Below are positions 46,619 to 58,582 of a stretch of 64,000 nt of DNA, piece by piece. The notes beneath the pieces are model-generated. The model ran no database searches. It saw only the letters and a program-made list of their open reading frames with translations, and was not told where the DNA came from. The position numbers and the translations under genes were made by a program. This DNA is from Siphonodentalium dalli (taxonomy: Eukaryota; Mollusca; Scaphopoda; Gadilida; Siphonodentaliidae). The stretch is taken from NCBI GenBank assembly GCA_032622095.1, contig CP136069.1, forward strand, positions 183,695,122-183,759,121. The letters are read 5' to 3'. Position 1 is the stretch's first letter, and each line of letters starts with the position of its first letter.

Positions 46619-46945
46619 TGGCATACTTTGGCTGAAGGGGTCACTCTCACACAAAAAAAGGGTGCACAGGTTTTGAAATTGTGCTAAAGGGTGCACAAGT
46701 TTTGAAATGTCATTCTAAATGACGTTTAGTTTTCGTATCTGTCATGATTTTTGTTAGAGAATAATTGTTTACGTTCCATGAACTGTAACAAACTGCTAAT
46801 GGGCGGCAGACTTTCAGAAACACAGTTTAAATAACGGTGTTTGTGGCGATCACAAACCCTGTGTACCCTTCAGCACTTTTTCAAACCCTGTGTACCCTTC
46901 AGCACTTTTTTTGGTGAGAGTGACCCCTTCAGCCATACTTTGGGC
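46619..46945. mobile_element. Foldback with GGCTGAAGGGGTCACTCTCA ends
   Basis: GGCTGAAGGGGTCACTCTCA plus an A-run and AGGGTGCACAGG at 46,629 is mirrored by AGCACTTTTTTTGGTGAGAG and TGACCCCTTCAGCC ending near 46,935. Each inner arm holds a short tandem duplication (AAAGGGTGCACANGTTTTGAAA twice; CAAACCCTGTGTACCCTTCA twice). The loop region is unremarkable. The left flank at 46,418-46,443 has CGCCGGGTCACCCGGCTAG, a motif seen at the ends of many short interspersed elements. Confidence 0.7.
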
Positions 46946-47049
46946 TCAATTGAAGCGACACATATTGTATACCATTCAATATTATATATTGTTATATATG
47001 CTAGGTCTTTAATATCAATATTTATTTATTTATTGATGTTTATTGTCGC

Positions 47050-47136
47050 TTTCAGCAGCTTGGTCTATATAGCCAGCGCTGAAGAGCGAGTTTGTCTGGA
47101 GCAGACCCCCATTACTGACTGAGCCACCGAGGCCCC
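47050..47136 (-). repeat. tRNA-derived SINE head (probable fragment)
   Basis: Minus-strand reading gives GGCCTCGGTGGCTCAGTCAG then TAATGGGGGTCTGCTCCAGA. GTGGCTCAGTNNGTAATGG resembles the pol III A box of tRNA-derived SINEs. No clear B box was found in the next 60 nt, so it is at best a truncated copy. Confidence 0.4.
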
Positions 47137-47140
47137 CTTA

Positions 47141-47785
47141 TTAACGCTACCGGTGTATACTGTTCTACAAATTTTAGAAATATGTGGTCCCATGGGGATT
47201 TTATAAATAGATAATTGTTTTTTCCGGTTATTTTGGGACGCGTTAAAGTTGTACTGCGACCCCGATCCCGGTAAAAGCTGTAGTTGGAATGTCCAAGTTC
47301 GTGAAAGTTCTATTGACTATGCCGATGATTTGAGAAGCTTTATTGTTTTAGGATATTGTAGGAAGGCTAATCTGGCCGTGTCAAATTGAGCTATAGCGAT
47401 GGGATATCTCACAGGACAACACATTTCGGGTTTTCGTGGGGTGTGTATTCGCTGGATGTCTTATAGTTGCAGTATGTAACTATTATGACCGCGTTAATTG
47501 CGTTCGATGTTTAGGTATGAACAATGGCTGGGCCATGCACACTTGAAGATTTTATGGCGGGAACACTATTTTTGATCCGCATTTAGAAGCTTTATGGTTT
47601 GGTAAATGAAAAACCTGCAGTAATAAGCCGTAGTTTTTTGTAATAATTTGAAGGATTAGTTGTTTTAACGGAATTCTGAGGCGGTGCATTAATGTAACCA
47701 ATATATTTTATATTATAATTTATATTTATGGCTAATACTATGATCTTGGGGGCGTTACCATTTCTGACTATGGTTTTTTTGTTAT
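47141..47785 (+). repeat. R2 composite repeat, compact long form
   Basis: Head TTAACGCTACCGGTGTATAC and TTTTATAAATAGATAAT, then GTTGTACTGCGACCCCGATC, then directly the body starting TGTCCAAGTTCGTGAAAGTT. It ends in the module ATGGCTAATACTATGATCTT and GCGTTACCATTTCTGACTAT. The conserved short frame begins at 47,728 (MANTMILGALPFLTMVFLLS). It lacks the two internal blocks found at 43,990-44,516. Confidence 0.65.
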
Positions 47786-48266
47786 CAAAGGCCGAAGTCT
47801 AAATCACAATAGGTATAGTATGGAAGTATATTCACATCCAAAACGAACTATAAGATTAATCTAGTATTCGCCTCATTCCCATGCGTTAGGCCTAAATAGG
47901 CATAATTATAGGTTCATCACTATTTACTATTAAACAATCTTTCGCAAGGTTATATTAGTCTCCTGATGGCGCTATTTGTTAGACATGCAATTACACTCTG
48001 ACGTAATTTCCAGTTGAATAATATATTGAATTATCGCCACATACTGCCATCACTCAATCCCTGGGGCGACATACACTCAATCGTCTCGTAATCTAATTCG
48101 CCCGTACTCATTCTTAACCCATCGCAGTAGCAATTTAACTGCTTGACAGAGTTATGTCCCAGTGGTTAACTGGTGTGGCCACTGCTATCACACACTGGTG
48201 TCTATTTTTGGAATAGGAAAATATATATAAAAAAATGGCTGTCTCCACGTGTCACAATATCGACCA

Positions 48267-48620
48267 CCTAACAAGACTAACAATAATATCAAACCTAGGG
48301 TAGCGGGCTCACGCCCTAGATGGCTCCGGGGGCGCTGTTGAATGTCCCCGGACGGTGTAGATACGCTTGTCGTGACCATAGTATAAGCCATTGAGTAATT
48401 ATCTCAATCAAACAACCAATTAACCTGCTAACCTTGTAAAATCATTACACAGAACATCCAGTTCACAAACCTGACCACAAAACACGACTAACACCAATAT
48501 CAAAATCTAGGTTAGCGGGCTCACGCCCTATATGGCTCCTTGGGCGCTGATGAATGTCCTCGGGCGGTGTAGATACGTGGCCGTAGTATAAGCCGTCGAA
48601 TAATTATCTCTCTCAAAACT
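48267..48620. repeat. Direct duplication (about 150 bp, two copies)
   Basis: 48,267-48,410 and 48,480-48,615 share TAGCGGGCTCACGCCCTA, ATGGCTCC, GGGCGCTG, CGGTGTAGATACG and TAGTATAAGCC. The copies are diverged by point changes and small deletions. Confidence 0.75.
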
Positions 48621-49924
48621 ACTAACAACTACATATACAAATTTGCAAATACATGCTTTCACCCGCGCCCGCGCCTATGAGAGGACGGATGGGACATAAT
48701 AATCGTAAACACTACTGGCACTCCAAACCTTCAGATACACACCAACCAACACAGTCTGGCCTCAGCTGCTTCCCCAGTCCGCACCGCACCACACAACCAG
48801 GTCAACGGGTTCTGACACTCGCACATGAGTGGAAGGCGGGCATTGCACCATCAAGAGTTGAGGAGCCCCGACCGACCTTAAGTCAACCGGCTGGCATTGC
48901 ACCCTCTTCCTAGCGTTGAGCCCGTAGCACAAGCCCGGAATACAACAAACTAAGGCAACTGGAGTCCACGCAAGCACTAAATAGGACAATAAATTACAAC
49001 TATTCACAACTCAAAACGATATACATCAACGCACAAAACTCACACAGAGAAATCAAGGTAAGTCTTCTCCGCCGGTCCTGGTTCGGAATGGAGTGGGGCT
49101 TTGCTTCTTGCTTCGGTGGCATCCACCCCGTGCACAGTAGGCAAACACCTACTGTACATGGGTATATATCAATCTACTTACAAACTCAGAAACCCTACAA
49201 ACGCTCTTCAGCGGAATTACAGCATTCAAAAGTGGGTTGTAGGAGAGGGCCGACGGCCATTTCAAATCTTCCCGGGTATCATCCAAAACTCCAAACTTGT
49301 TGTGTCACATCGACTCACCATCCTCAACGACTCGGCCATTTCCCCTTCGCTTGGGAAATAACCTCTTTCATAAATAGAAACCATATTCGCGCAATGCTTC
49401 AATATACGGCCCTGGTAATAAGCAGAATGGAGAAGAATGTATTCACTCTATACCAGTATGAGACTTGATCATGCATTACATATACATAGTTCAAGTATAA
49501 CAGACGAGTCTCCCAGCTAGCCAACGCACTTATCGGTAGTATGCGCATGGTCATGTGATTTAAATTGACCAGCAGATATTGTTATGGAAGAGGTTATTTA
49601 TATGTGTCGTTTCTAATCACGTTTTCTTGTCGAACTTCTGACAGATACAGATTCAAGCTTGATCATATACGGCCAAATGGACAGTTTAGTTCCATAGATT
49701 AATGGACAGTAATAAAGCATCACAGAAACAACGTGATTGCAGAGGTCAGACAAGCGTAGCGAGGGGACATAACTCTGACTTGCAGTTTACCACAACTGAA
49801 CACACTCGAGGCTTTGTCATCCATACTCAGCGACGCGGCTAGATTGTTAACATTCTGAATTTGGACTGGATTGTTAAACTTAAAATTTCCAAATACGGTT
49901 AATACCCCCCCCCCCCCCCCTACC
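48621..49924. other. GC-richer block, no gene recognised
   Basis: 48,650-49,450 is richer in GC and CA and has overlapping open frames on both strands up to 126 codons, but no motif. The phrase GGCATTGCACC occurs twice (48,839 and 48,892). 49,763 carries GGGGACATAACTCT, a phrase typical of mollusc repeats. Confidence 0.3.
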
Positions 49925-50390
49925 CCCGCATGGACCAGACTATGCTATCATGGGATCGTGGATGACGAGAAGAGACTTTACGGGCGTGGAATATAAAACA
50001 GACTATACTTCCGGGGGTGGTATATAAGAACAAACTATATTCTCCTGTCCTGGGAGCGTGGATTATTAGAACAGACTATAGTATGATGGGAGCATGGAAT
50101 ATAATAACCACTATACTCTACTCAGATAGCTAACTTGTTCAATAAAGATCATAGTTTATTCACCAATATAGCTAAGTTGAGTAATCAAGATATATAATCA
50201 AGATAGCAACTTGATGAATCAAGATAATAACTTGATTAATCCAGATAGCCAACTTGATTAATCAAAATAGCTAAGTTGATTAATCATGAGAGTAAGATTA
50301 TTAATCAAGATAGCTAACCTGATGAACCAAGATAACTAACTTGATTAATCATGATAATAAGTTGATTAATCAAGATAATAACTACAAGTT
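49925..50390. repeat. Two adjacent degenerate tandem arrays
   Basis: 49,930-50,110 has about four units of some 45-50 bp with GGGAGCGTGGA/TATNNGAACAGACTATA. 50,115-50,390 has some ten units of 20-24 bp of the type AAGATAGCTAACTTGATTAATC. They follow a C-run of about 20 at 49,905-49,920. Confidence 0.8.
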
Positions 50391-51053
50391 GTTAGGCGGT
50401 TTTACGCTGCCGTAGAAGCTTCTGTAACTGGTGAGTATTTTTTTTCTGTGGCTATTTTAAGAACATCACGGCAATTGTTTTATAAAAACATCCATATCTT
50501 TTAAAACACCTTTAAATGCAATGTGTGCAACACCAGATGCTTTTCTTGTATGTTGTTTGAAATAACAGTTGAAACGCGAAAAGGAGTTCCATAAAATTGC
50601 TCGGAAGAGATACATGTATAACATATTTAAGTCTTTCTATACTAAACGGTTTCTCCAACTCAGTTGTAAAAGTTAGACAAAGTCTTCTCGGTCAACAGCA
50701 GCTTAGGATATTGGCTGGGATGATGCTATTTTGGACCGAGTCCCGCCCAGTTGCTCTTCTATAACGGAATTTCATTTAAAAGACGTACTAAATGTACACA
50801 TAGAGTCCGGGCATTCACGCAACCCTGAATGTGATAATCATTTGACATGTCCAGTTGTCCGCGATTAATCTGTCTTCAAAATGATTTAAAAAAAATCATT
50901 TACCGTGATAGAAAAAGGCATAGTGATAATACGATCATATAATGTATTGTTTTCATGCATTTTCTGATAGCGCGACAAATTATCTGGATTAGAAGAAATT
51001 TAACGGACCTCTGATATCATCATGCTCGAGAAAGGCTGCCCTCTATTTTTAGA
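50391..51053. other. No gene recognised
   Basis: AT-rich, with a short phrase at 50,636 (TTTCTATACTAAACGGTTTC and TCAACTCAGTTGTAAAA) also seen, diverged, at 55,965 and 59,690. No coding signal. Confidence 0.3.
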
Positions 51054-51580
51054 TACACTCTTAGAACAAATGTGTATAAATACTACACAAAATGTGTTAC
51101 ATTTGATCTTAAACAAAATTGTGTAGAAATGACACATGACATATAATTATTAAATATGTCGGTGGAATATCATCAACGTTGAATATGATTGAATATGTGA
51201 GTGTATCATAGTTATTAGATGAAATGTGTTCTATTGGAGACACAAAACTCGTAAAGGCTACCACAGAACAAACAATTGGCAGCAGCTTTAAACTTTGTTA
51301 TACACTATGTTTGTGTAAAAACTGAACAACACATAATTATGTAGCACAAAGTTTTAAAGCAGCTGCCAATTTTTTATTATGGCAGCTTTTACGAGGTTTA
51401 TGTCTCAAATAGAAAATATCTCATCTATTAAATATAATATACTCACATATTCACTCATATTCAATGTTGAGAAAATTCCACCGACACATTTATGTCATGT
51501 TGCATTTCTACACAATTTTGTTTCAGATCAAATGTAACACATATTGTGTAGTATTTATACACATTTGTTCTAAGAGTGTA
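51054..51580. mobile_element. TA-flanked foldback MITE, 527 bp
   Basis: Ends TACACTCTTAGAACAAATGT and the complement ACATTTGTTCTAAGAGTGTA, with TA at both edges as expected for Tc1/mariner-type insertion. Arms of about 240 bp align with moderate divergence (AAACAAAATTGTGTAGAAAT; GGCAGCAGCTTTAAA; TTTACGAGG) around a spacer of about 40 nt. No transposase. Confidence 0.8.
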
Positions 51581-51769
51581 CGCAAAGGTTCCATTTGACA
51601 CAATCCGAAGACATAGAAGTAAGATAACCCCCGCCCACGATTCTGGGCGTAAAGTCCGTTATAGAGGGTTAACGGGATGGGACTCGGGCAAAAACAATAT
51701 CAACCCAACCGATATACCAAGCTGTTGTTGGCCGAGAAGACTTGATCTGCTGTAAAAGTAGACATTAAT

Positions 51770-52450
51770 GGCTGCGGACACACGTGTCGCAGTAGCGATG
51801 ACATAGAAGGTGTGACAATTTATTATGGTGGAGTTTGGTGACAATTGGTTGTCATAATTAATATGCCACATGTGGCCACGTAGACCGATGCATATTCGCA
51901 CAATGAGTCCTCCAAAGTTCGTTATAATCAGCCTTTTTCGTGTTTTTGGTCCTTGTATAGTTCGCTTTGTTTATTCCAGATACTTTCGCGCAGCTGCATT
52001 TCGTCCAACAGTTCAGACACAGCTTGATAGGCCCACATGAAAATATTAGCGGAATTATGCGTAGAACTAAATAAAACAACGCAATTGGGGAACTGTCTTA
52101 ATACGCATGAAATTAATATGTGGATAAACATGAATTGAGATCATATCAACAAAACGTACTGCGAGCAAGATATGTGAGTGAATGAGGGATTGCCACGGTC
52201 AAACACATCGATCGTGCAATTATATATATCGCAGAGAATACAATGTACCAAAACGTAATGAGTAGATATCAACCTTCGTGAAACGCAATGGGTTAATTGA
52301 TCGAGTCGACTCATTGTGCGGAAACTCAGCGCGCAACATGGCTAGCTATGGCACAGAAATATGACGACCAATTGTCACCAATCTCCACCATAATAAATTG
52401 TCACACCCACTATGCCATCGCTACTGTGATACGTGTGTCTGCAGCCAGTG
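51770..52450. mobile_element. Inverted-repeat element with about 140-bp arms
   Basis: 51,770-51,908 and 52,310-52,447 are imperfect reverse complements (GACTCATTGTGCG outer end, ACCAATTGTCACCAA, CCACCATAATAAATTGTCACAC, ACACGTGTGTC). The 400-bp interior is not mirrored. Paired open frames on opposite strands arise from the two arms. Confidence 0.7.
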
Positions 52451-53641
52451 GAATGGTTCATTATTCAGCTGGAGCTGTTTTCAAGAAATACAAGCAGACG
52501 ACAGATAATACAATTATAGAAGGAACCCTATTTATTTGTTCAATTACAATTATTTGAAAATTTCCCAAGGGAACTACTCGTCAATGTTTATTAAGTAAAT
52601 AATGGGTTAACACTCGCTATAGGAACAGAAATGTGACATTTTGTTAATCGTGTTAAAATTTCAAATCATCATAACAGAGAACTCGTAAATCGTTGCTCTG
52701 CCATGCCGATACTAATCTGTATTCATCGCAGACCGGACGTCACTTCCCGCAGTAATGTTCCTGTAATTTCTCCCAGTATTATTGTTCCTTAAATATCCAG
52801 ACGGCACGCGAACTAAAATCGGCAGAAGTCGACGCTGACGCTATTTCACAATATATTGGTTATTTTCTTGACGGGGCTCCTCCAACCGATTTCCACGCGA
52901 GTCTCCGTTTTCCCATTAATATCACACCACTTTGTAAAATGTATGCAAATACGTTAAACAAAATTCAATTTAATTTCCATGATTTCAGAATTCGCGCCAT
53001 ATTTCTTAAGGTGACTATGTCTGCATTGGTATGATCGATACAGGAATACGCCATAGTGCATATAGGCACTCTGTATCTTTAAAACCACACATTATGTTTG
53101 GACAATTTTTTTTCAAGTTTCAAGTTGATCAGTTAAATGAAACAAAATAAATCTAAATTCATAAATACATAATCAATCTAAACCCCGGTATGTGTCCGAT
53201 AGTACATCAGATAGATAGTATATATAGATAGAGTTTGTTGGCGTTCCTTGGATCTCGGATGATATTCCATTCCCGGTATTGTATTGATATGGTTAATTAT
53301 GTAAAGTGATATACGCTATAGTGAACGTATAGATAACATGGATATCATGATACCTCAGACCTTATATGGACACATGATACCAGCGATACTGGGAATAACT
53401 ACACGTTCTTGATAGCGAGAGCTTCACTTCACACCCGACTCTCCTACCAGCAAGACCTCTTCATAACCTGTTTACACGGTGCTTTCCAGCAGATAATTAT
53501 ACAAATATAAAGTTATCAAAACCTATAGACTTTTTGTTCCCGAATCACGGCCAATCAACCCATCTAATCTAGCTTCGGGACATATGCGTATAAAACGCAA
53601 CATCTGAAGAACGCGTAATTGTAACTATATTATAATACATC
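52451..53641. other. No gene recognised
   Basis: AT-rich sequence. 52,470-52,580 has AAGCAGACGACAGATAATAC and AAGGGAACTACTCGTCAATG phrases shared with 56,140-56,700 and 59,770-59,880, so an old repeat family is spread here. Confidence 0.35.
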
Positions 53642-54042
53642 TTAACCCTTTACCCAACAGAGGGGCCCTGTGCCAATGCATTCTCTTATATATGCGAGTC
53701 GACCATAGGTCGCCTCGCATATATAAGAGAATGCATTGGCTTAACACATTAAAAATTATAAAATTGTTAAAGAATGTAAGAAAAAAATGGTAAAAAGTGT
53801 TAAAAAAAGATTTGTTTTAGGCCAATGCATTCTCTTATATATGCGAGGCGACCTATGGTCGACTCGCATATATAAGAGAATGCATTGGCACATGGCATAA
53901 CTGTAACTATCACAATGTGGTCAAGGAGCCGGTTCCAATGATATCCATATTTGTATGGTTCTATTGAGACAGACCGAAGATATTTTAGGCTGTTGAAGCT
54001 TTATTTGGCCGGTTTTGGCCGTTTTGTTGGGTAAAGGGTTAA
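53642..54042 (+). mobile_element. Hairpin MITE, subfamily 1, full length
   Basis: Perfect TTAACCCTTTACCCAACA ends and edge TTAAs. Two hairpins and the standard tail (TATCACAATGTGGTCAAGGA) closely match the copies at 10,761 and 30,500. Confidence 0.87.
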
Positions 54043-54150
54043 TTCGGGACGAATTAAACAACGACGACGAATAATCGTCAAAAAAAAACGTACGAAAGAG
54101 AATCAATACATATAATGCATAGGAATGATATATTCATAATAAGCAAGATC

Positions 54151-54360
54151 ACTGGGTCGCGGCCATATTGGATTTATCCAGCTCCGTTCCGTGGTTTCAG
54201 ATATTCTTCCAGCCCCGGTTACGTGGTTTTAGTGCTACAGGTCAAAGTTTTGGAGCAGCATTTCCATATATGGAGCTTTTGAATTATTCATGAATTCCAT
54301 ATATGGAGTGCTAAAACCACGGAACCGGACCTGGTGGATCCAATATGGTCGCGAGTTAGT
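54151..54360. mobile_element. R3 foldback MITE, copy 3
   Basis: Same arms as 40,173-40,386: TCGCGGCCATATTGGATTTA at the left, ATCCAATATGGTCGCGAGTT at the right, followed by GTGACAGGGCGTATA. Confidence 0.8.
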
Positions 54361-54575
54361 GACAGGGCGTATACACCCTATCCGATGTGACACCATAAAA
54401 CCATAGAATGTACGTGTTCTAAATACCAGAATATAAATAGAGTCAATTGATATTTTAATTAGATCGGACCAACGGGTCCAGTGATAAGAGGTTTTGATGG
54501 CCAGATATAGAATTGTTGTGAAACTTTGTCAGCCTATATATATATATAGCATAAATTCCAATTATTGCCTCTTTA

Positions 54576-54745
54576 ATATAAAGAGCGTCCATCCATGCTA
54601 TAGTTTCACGGAAGCAATAGATAATAAGGAGCGCTCATGCTATCGTTTCCCGGATGCAATATATAATAAAGAGCGTCGATCCATGCTATCCTTTCCCGGA
54701 GAATACATAATAAAGAGCGTCCATGGAGGCAATAGATAATAAATA
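54576..54745. repeat. Degenerate tandem array, about 60-bp unit
   Basis: Three to four units with ATAATAAAGAGCGTCCATCC, CATGCTATCGTTTCCCGGA and GCAATAGATAAT. An isolated unit is at 25,215-25,262, and both places are preceded by a GAGGTTTTGATGNCCAGATAT phrase (24,880; 54,491), so array and flank belong to one repeat family. Confidence 0.75.
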
Positions 54746-56140
54746 TATTTGGTATGGATAGTTTGGCTAATAATTATTTGGTGTCAAGTGGATCCCAGGA
54801 TTCATTTTCAAAATGTTTACCCCCACCTTAATCTGTACCTGCGGACAAATGTGAGAAACACGAGCTGTTCCTTCGATTCTGCTTTTCTTCAATTTAGCGA
54901 ATTATACACCATACTATAAATTTATATCGATCGTGCCCTAAACATATTTGTCAAGCCCTCGACCGGCCTCGAAATTGCATCCATTGAGCGGAGAATTGTA
55001 TCAGACTGGCCATTTGTGAGCCAGAAATCGATATGTAATAAACACTATTCTTTTTATTGTGATGGTAACTTGGCCCCGAATATGGAATGACTGACAGACA
55101 GCTAGCAATTTGTTTGGTGTAAAATTTAGCGCTTGGTATTTATGGTGCCTAAATTATAGGGGCCAGCTTATATGAATATGATATATTAGTAATTTACTTT
55201 TCCTTATTTATGTGTTAGCGCGAACAGTGGGCTCTCTATTCATGTATCACGGTCGTATAAAGTGTGAGGTTTACTTGTACATGATTAAGGAGAGGTGCCT
55301 CTCGGCCCTTTCGACAATCCCGGGCTAGCCCCCCGAACCACTAACTCTACTAAATGATACCCCTCAAAATCAGCCCCATAGTGGTCCAATAAGCAGTAAG
55401 CCGCATAAGAAATGTTATTACAAGTGAGAACTATTTAATAGTCAATGTGGTGAATAGCTGACTATAATATTAATATTATAGCAAATTCTTCAGAAACATG
55501 ATCTTCCAGACTTGAAGCTATTTCCTCAAACTTCTGCATTCTTTGAAAAGCTAGAGCAACCACAGAGTGCAACTATTGTTTTATTTTGAAATCAAGATTT
55601 ACTTTGCAGATATTTTGGACAGTTCCTTAAAGTTGACACCCCGTTTTTGTTTTCAAGAGAAAATGCACATTTTCTACCAAAGTGAATCTATTTGAACCAA
55701 ACCAATAAACCAGAGCGTATCATCGATCACAATATGAAATAAATTATCTTATCATTTTCATAAAAGACTCGACTACAGTTTAACATGAATATTTGTTATG
55801 TTCAGAAAAATGTCATCTCTTTCCGTTTGGTCCAGAAATGATGTCCAGTTTAGTATACATGCAAATGAGTGGACTCAGGTCTTTCAAACTTTCAGCTGAG
55901 AGAAACAGATATTTCTTTGAAATTCGAATATTTAGTCATCTCAGAGCCATCTTAACCCTTTCTATACTGAATGGACTCTCCCATTCAGTTATAAAATATA
56001 CAGAACGGTCTATTATTCACTTTGAGGGGTGTTTAGGTAATACACGTGACAGACGACATGCACGCGGAAAGATATCACAAGAGCAAAATGATTCATATTC
56101 ATAGGGGGGGGGGATGCTATGGTCGTTTGTGGGACTTATA
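54746..56140. other. No gene recognised
   Basis: AT-rich non-coding sequence. Open frames at 55,793-56,199 on both strands lack motifs. The segment near 55,953 starts the TTTCTATACTGAATGG repeat also seen at 50,636 and 59,682. Confidence 0.3.
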
Positions 56141-56710
56141 ACTGAATATTTCCAAAAGGGAACTACTCGACAATGAGCATTTCGTGTAGAAATAGACACT
56201 GTTCATTTTATTATGGCGATAACTTGGTATCGGTAATTTAAATGACCCGACAGATATTGATCAATTTATTTGTTGTACACAAGTGTACTCGTGGAATTAA
56301 AAACGCTTGTTATTAACGCCACCGGTGTATACTGTGCTTGAAAATATAATATCCACTGGTGTTATGCGGGATTAGGTCGATGTAAAAGCTGCGAATGGGT
56401 CGCTTTAAAAGCTGTAGTGTTACCCCGAATGCGGTATTCTCAATAAAATAGTCCGACACAGATTAGCACATGTTCTGATATTGATAATTACCACACCCTT
56501 TGGAAAGCGTGCGATCTACTTATTATCTGAATATTTCCAAAGTAAAGGGAACTACTCGACAATGAGCATTTCGTGTAGAAATAGTTAAAATAGACACTGT
56601 TCATTTTATTATGGCGATAACTTGGTCTCGGTAATTAAATGACCCGACAGATATTGATCAATTTATTTGTTGTACACAAGTGTACTGGTGGAATTAAAAA
56701 CGCTTGTTAT
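56141..56710. repeat. Direct duplication, about 170 bp (56,141-56,312 and 56,528-56,710)
   Basis: Both copies run from TGAATATTTCCAAA through GGGAACTACTCGACAATGAG and GTTGTACACAAGTGTACT to GAATTAAAAACGCTTGTTAT. They are almost identical except for two small insertions in the second. Between them is an R2 head fragment (56,313-56,440, TTAACGCCACCGGTGTATAC). Confidence 0.85.
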
Positions 56711-57203
56711 GTATGATGCCATCAGCTGAAGCCATCCAATACGAGCTACATATACAGAGAATTTGCTTCTCCCTATCCCCTATCCATGTACGTGCGGGGA
56801 CGTGGCTAAATGGTTGGGGTGTCATTTCCAACTGCACCCCTTTTGAACCAGACCAAAACCACAAGTTTGCGTAATACCATTTGCACCCGCTCCCTTGAGC
56901 TCTGATTTCCCCCAATTTGGTACCTCACAGGCATAAATGGTAGGCTATTGGCTCAAAAGAGAGAAAAATTCAAAAATCCTAACATCTATTTGTTTAACTC
57001 CAGACAAACTGAAATCCCGATTTGTTTCTCTTAAATTGATTGACAGTTTTCAGTTGGCCATATGAGGAAGGGACCAGAACACACCGGACCGACCATGGTT
57101 CAGCCCGGTGTGAGAAAACTTCGTGTAAAGGTGAAAACTCCACCAATTCAACCCATCCGTCTTATGCCAGATTAATTTTGCGCAATGTAAGAAATGTTAC
57201 CAT

Positions 57204-57208
57204 GAGAG

Positions 57209-57284
<76 letters not shown>
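57204..57284. repeat. (GA)n microsatellite
   Basis: About 80 bases of nearly uninterrupted GA dinucleotides with one early CG interruption. The open frame across it (alternating Arg-Glu) is an artefact. Confidence 0.97.
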
Positions 57285-57285
<1 letters not shown>

Positions 57286-58582
57286 ATATGTCTCCCTCGT
57301 TTCCCTCTTGGAATGGTCCCCGCTATACTGTTATATTTGTCGGGAGCGTATAGCCTCGACAGTCATTTATCATTTCTTCAGCACGGATCCTTATTATCCA
57401 CGTTCAGTCACACGTACGTGTTAGTATGCCGTTGCTATGGAGATGCACTTGGCGGTAAAGTCACGCGATTTTACGGCGCCAAACCCACACATGTATAGAT
57501 ATCGTCCCGATGTGTTGCGAAACAATAGTCGATGGCGAAGCAAGCTGTCTAAATTGGTTTGGAAACATATTTTATTTGCATAATATACAAAAGGGATTGG
57601 GGCACAATTTTTTACAACTTATGAAGCCCCTCTCCCGATACAAAATAATAGCAGACATCAAGATGACGGTATAAACGTACTTACATGGTGATATATTTTG
57701 AGATATATAATTTGTTGCTTCCAGAGGTTGTGGAAATTTGTGTTTAAAAGAATGTCGCTACATTATGAATGTTTGGTTCTATTAGCGAGTGCTAATACAT
57801 AACATATTAGCATGTTAGTGTGTTCGGAGGTGAATTATAACAGTAGACAGTATTGTACTCGATTTTGGCCCAAAGCTTCCAAATTAAATGACTGTGAAAG
57901 CGGAGGCGAAATGGAATGTGAGTCAGGCCACTTTCCTTGGCAATGGCAACACGCAATACAATATCCAAGAACCCGAATATTCTAGTCGTGATAAACCGGT
58001 CCTCTCCCAGATGGAATGAACCGTAATTTTATTCATAGTAACCTGACCTTATCACATTTACTTTATGTCATGTTCTATTGATATAACGCAAGATTACGCT
58101 ATAAAGCCCCGCGGTTGTTTAAACCGTAAAACCGTATAATGATCTATAATCATGGTTGTACTTAAATCTTGGAAGGAAAATAGGAAGAGAGTTTCGTTGT
58201 CCTATAACTGTCTACGGAGTGATAAACTGTATTTAAAATGGGGACTTATAGTTAAATCGAACTGAAATCGTCAATATAGTCGATAGTAATATCAGTAGCA
58301 CAGTGAGAACTTGTCAACTCTAATAGTACATTATAGATGAGACAGCACAATTTATCTGATGATAATTATGGTGACGATGATAATGATTAATATGGTTGTG
58401 AGACGACGATGATGATGATGAATCAATTTGCCCTCACCAATATCATAGCAATTCGACAGGACCCACCAACATCATAGCAATTCAGCAGGACCAACCAACG
58501 GCAGGGCAATTCAACAGGAACCACCAACAACATACGAAATAAGTTCCCTCTGGGAATGTTTTTATAATAAATTCAGATAATA
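57285..58582. other. No gene recognised
   Basis: Mixed-composition sequence without motif-bearing frames. A short GATGATGAT run is at about 58,408-58,420 and a loose AGCAATTC(G/A)ACAGGACC triplication at 58,448-58,530. Confidence 0.35.

Noticed and set aside
48150-48200. tRNA-like A-box phrase (GTGGTTAACTGG)
   Set aside because: No B box or cloverleaf could be assembled; too weak to call a tRNA or SINE.
51659-52557. Two similar open frames on opposite strands (ATMRVSAA-like peptides)
   Set aside because: They mirror each other because they lie in the arms of an inverted repeat; no protein family features.
57040-57282. Open frame ending in alternating Arg-Glu
   Set aside because: It reads through a (GA)n microsatellite.
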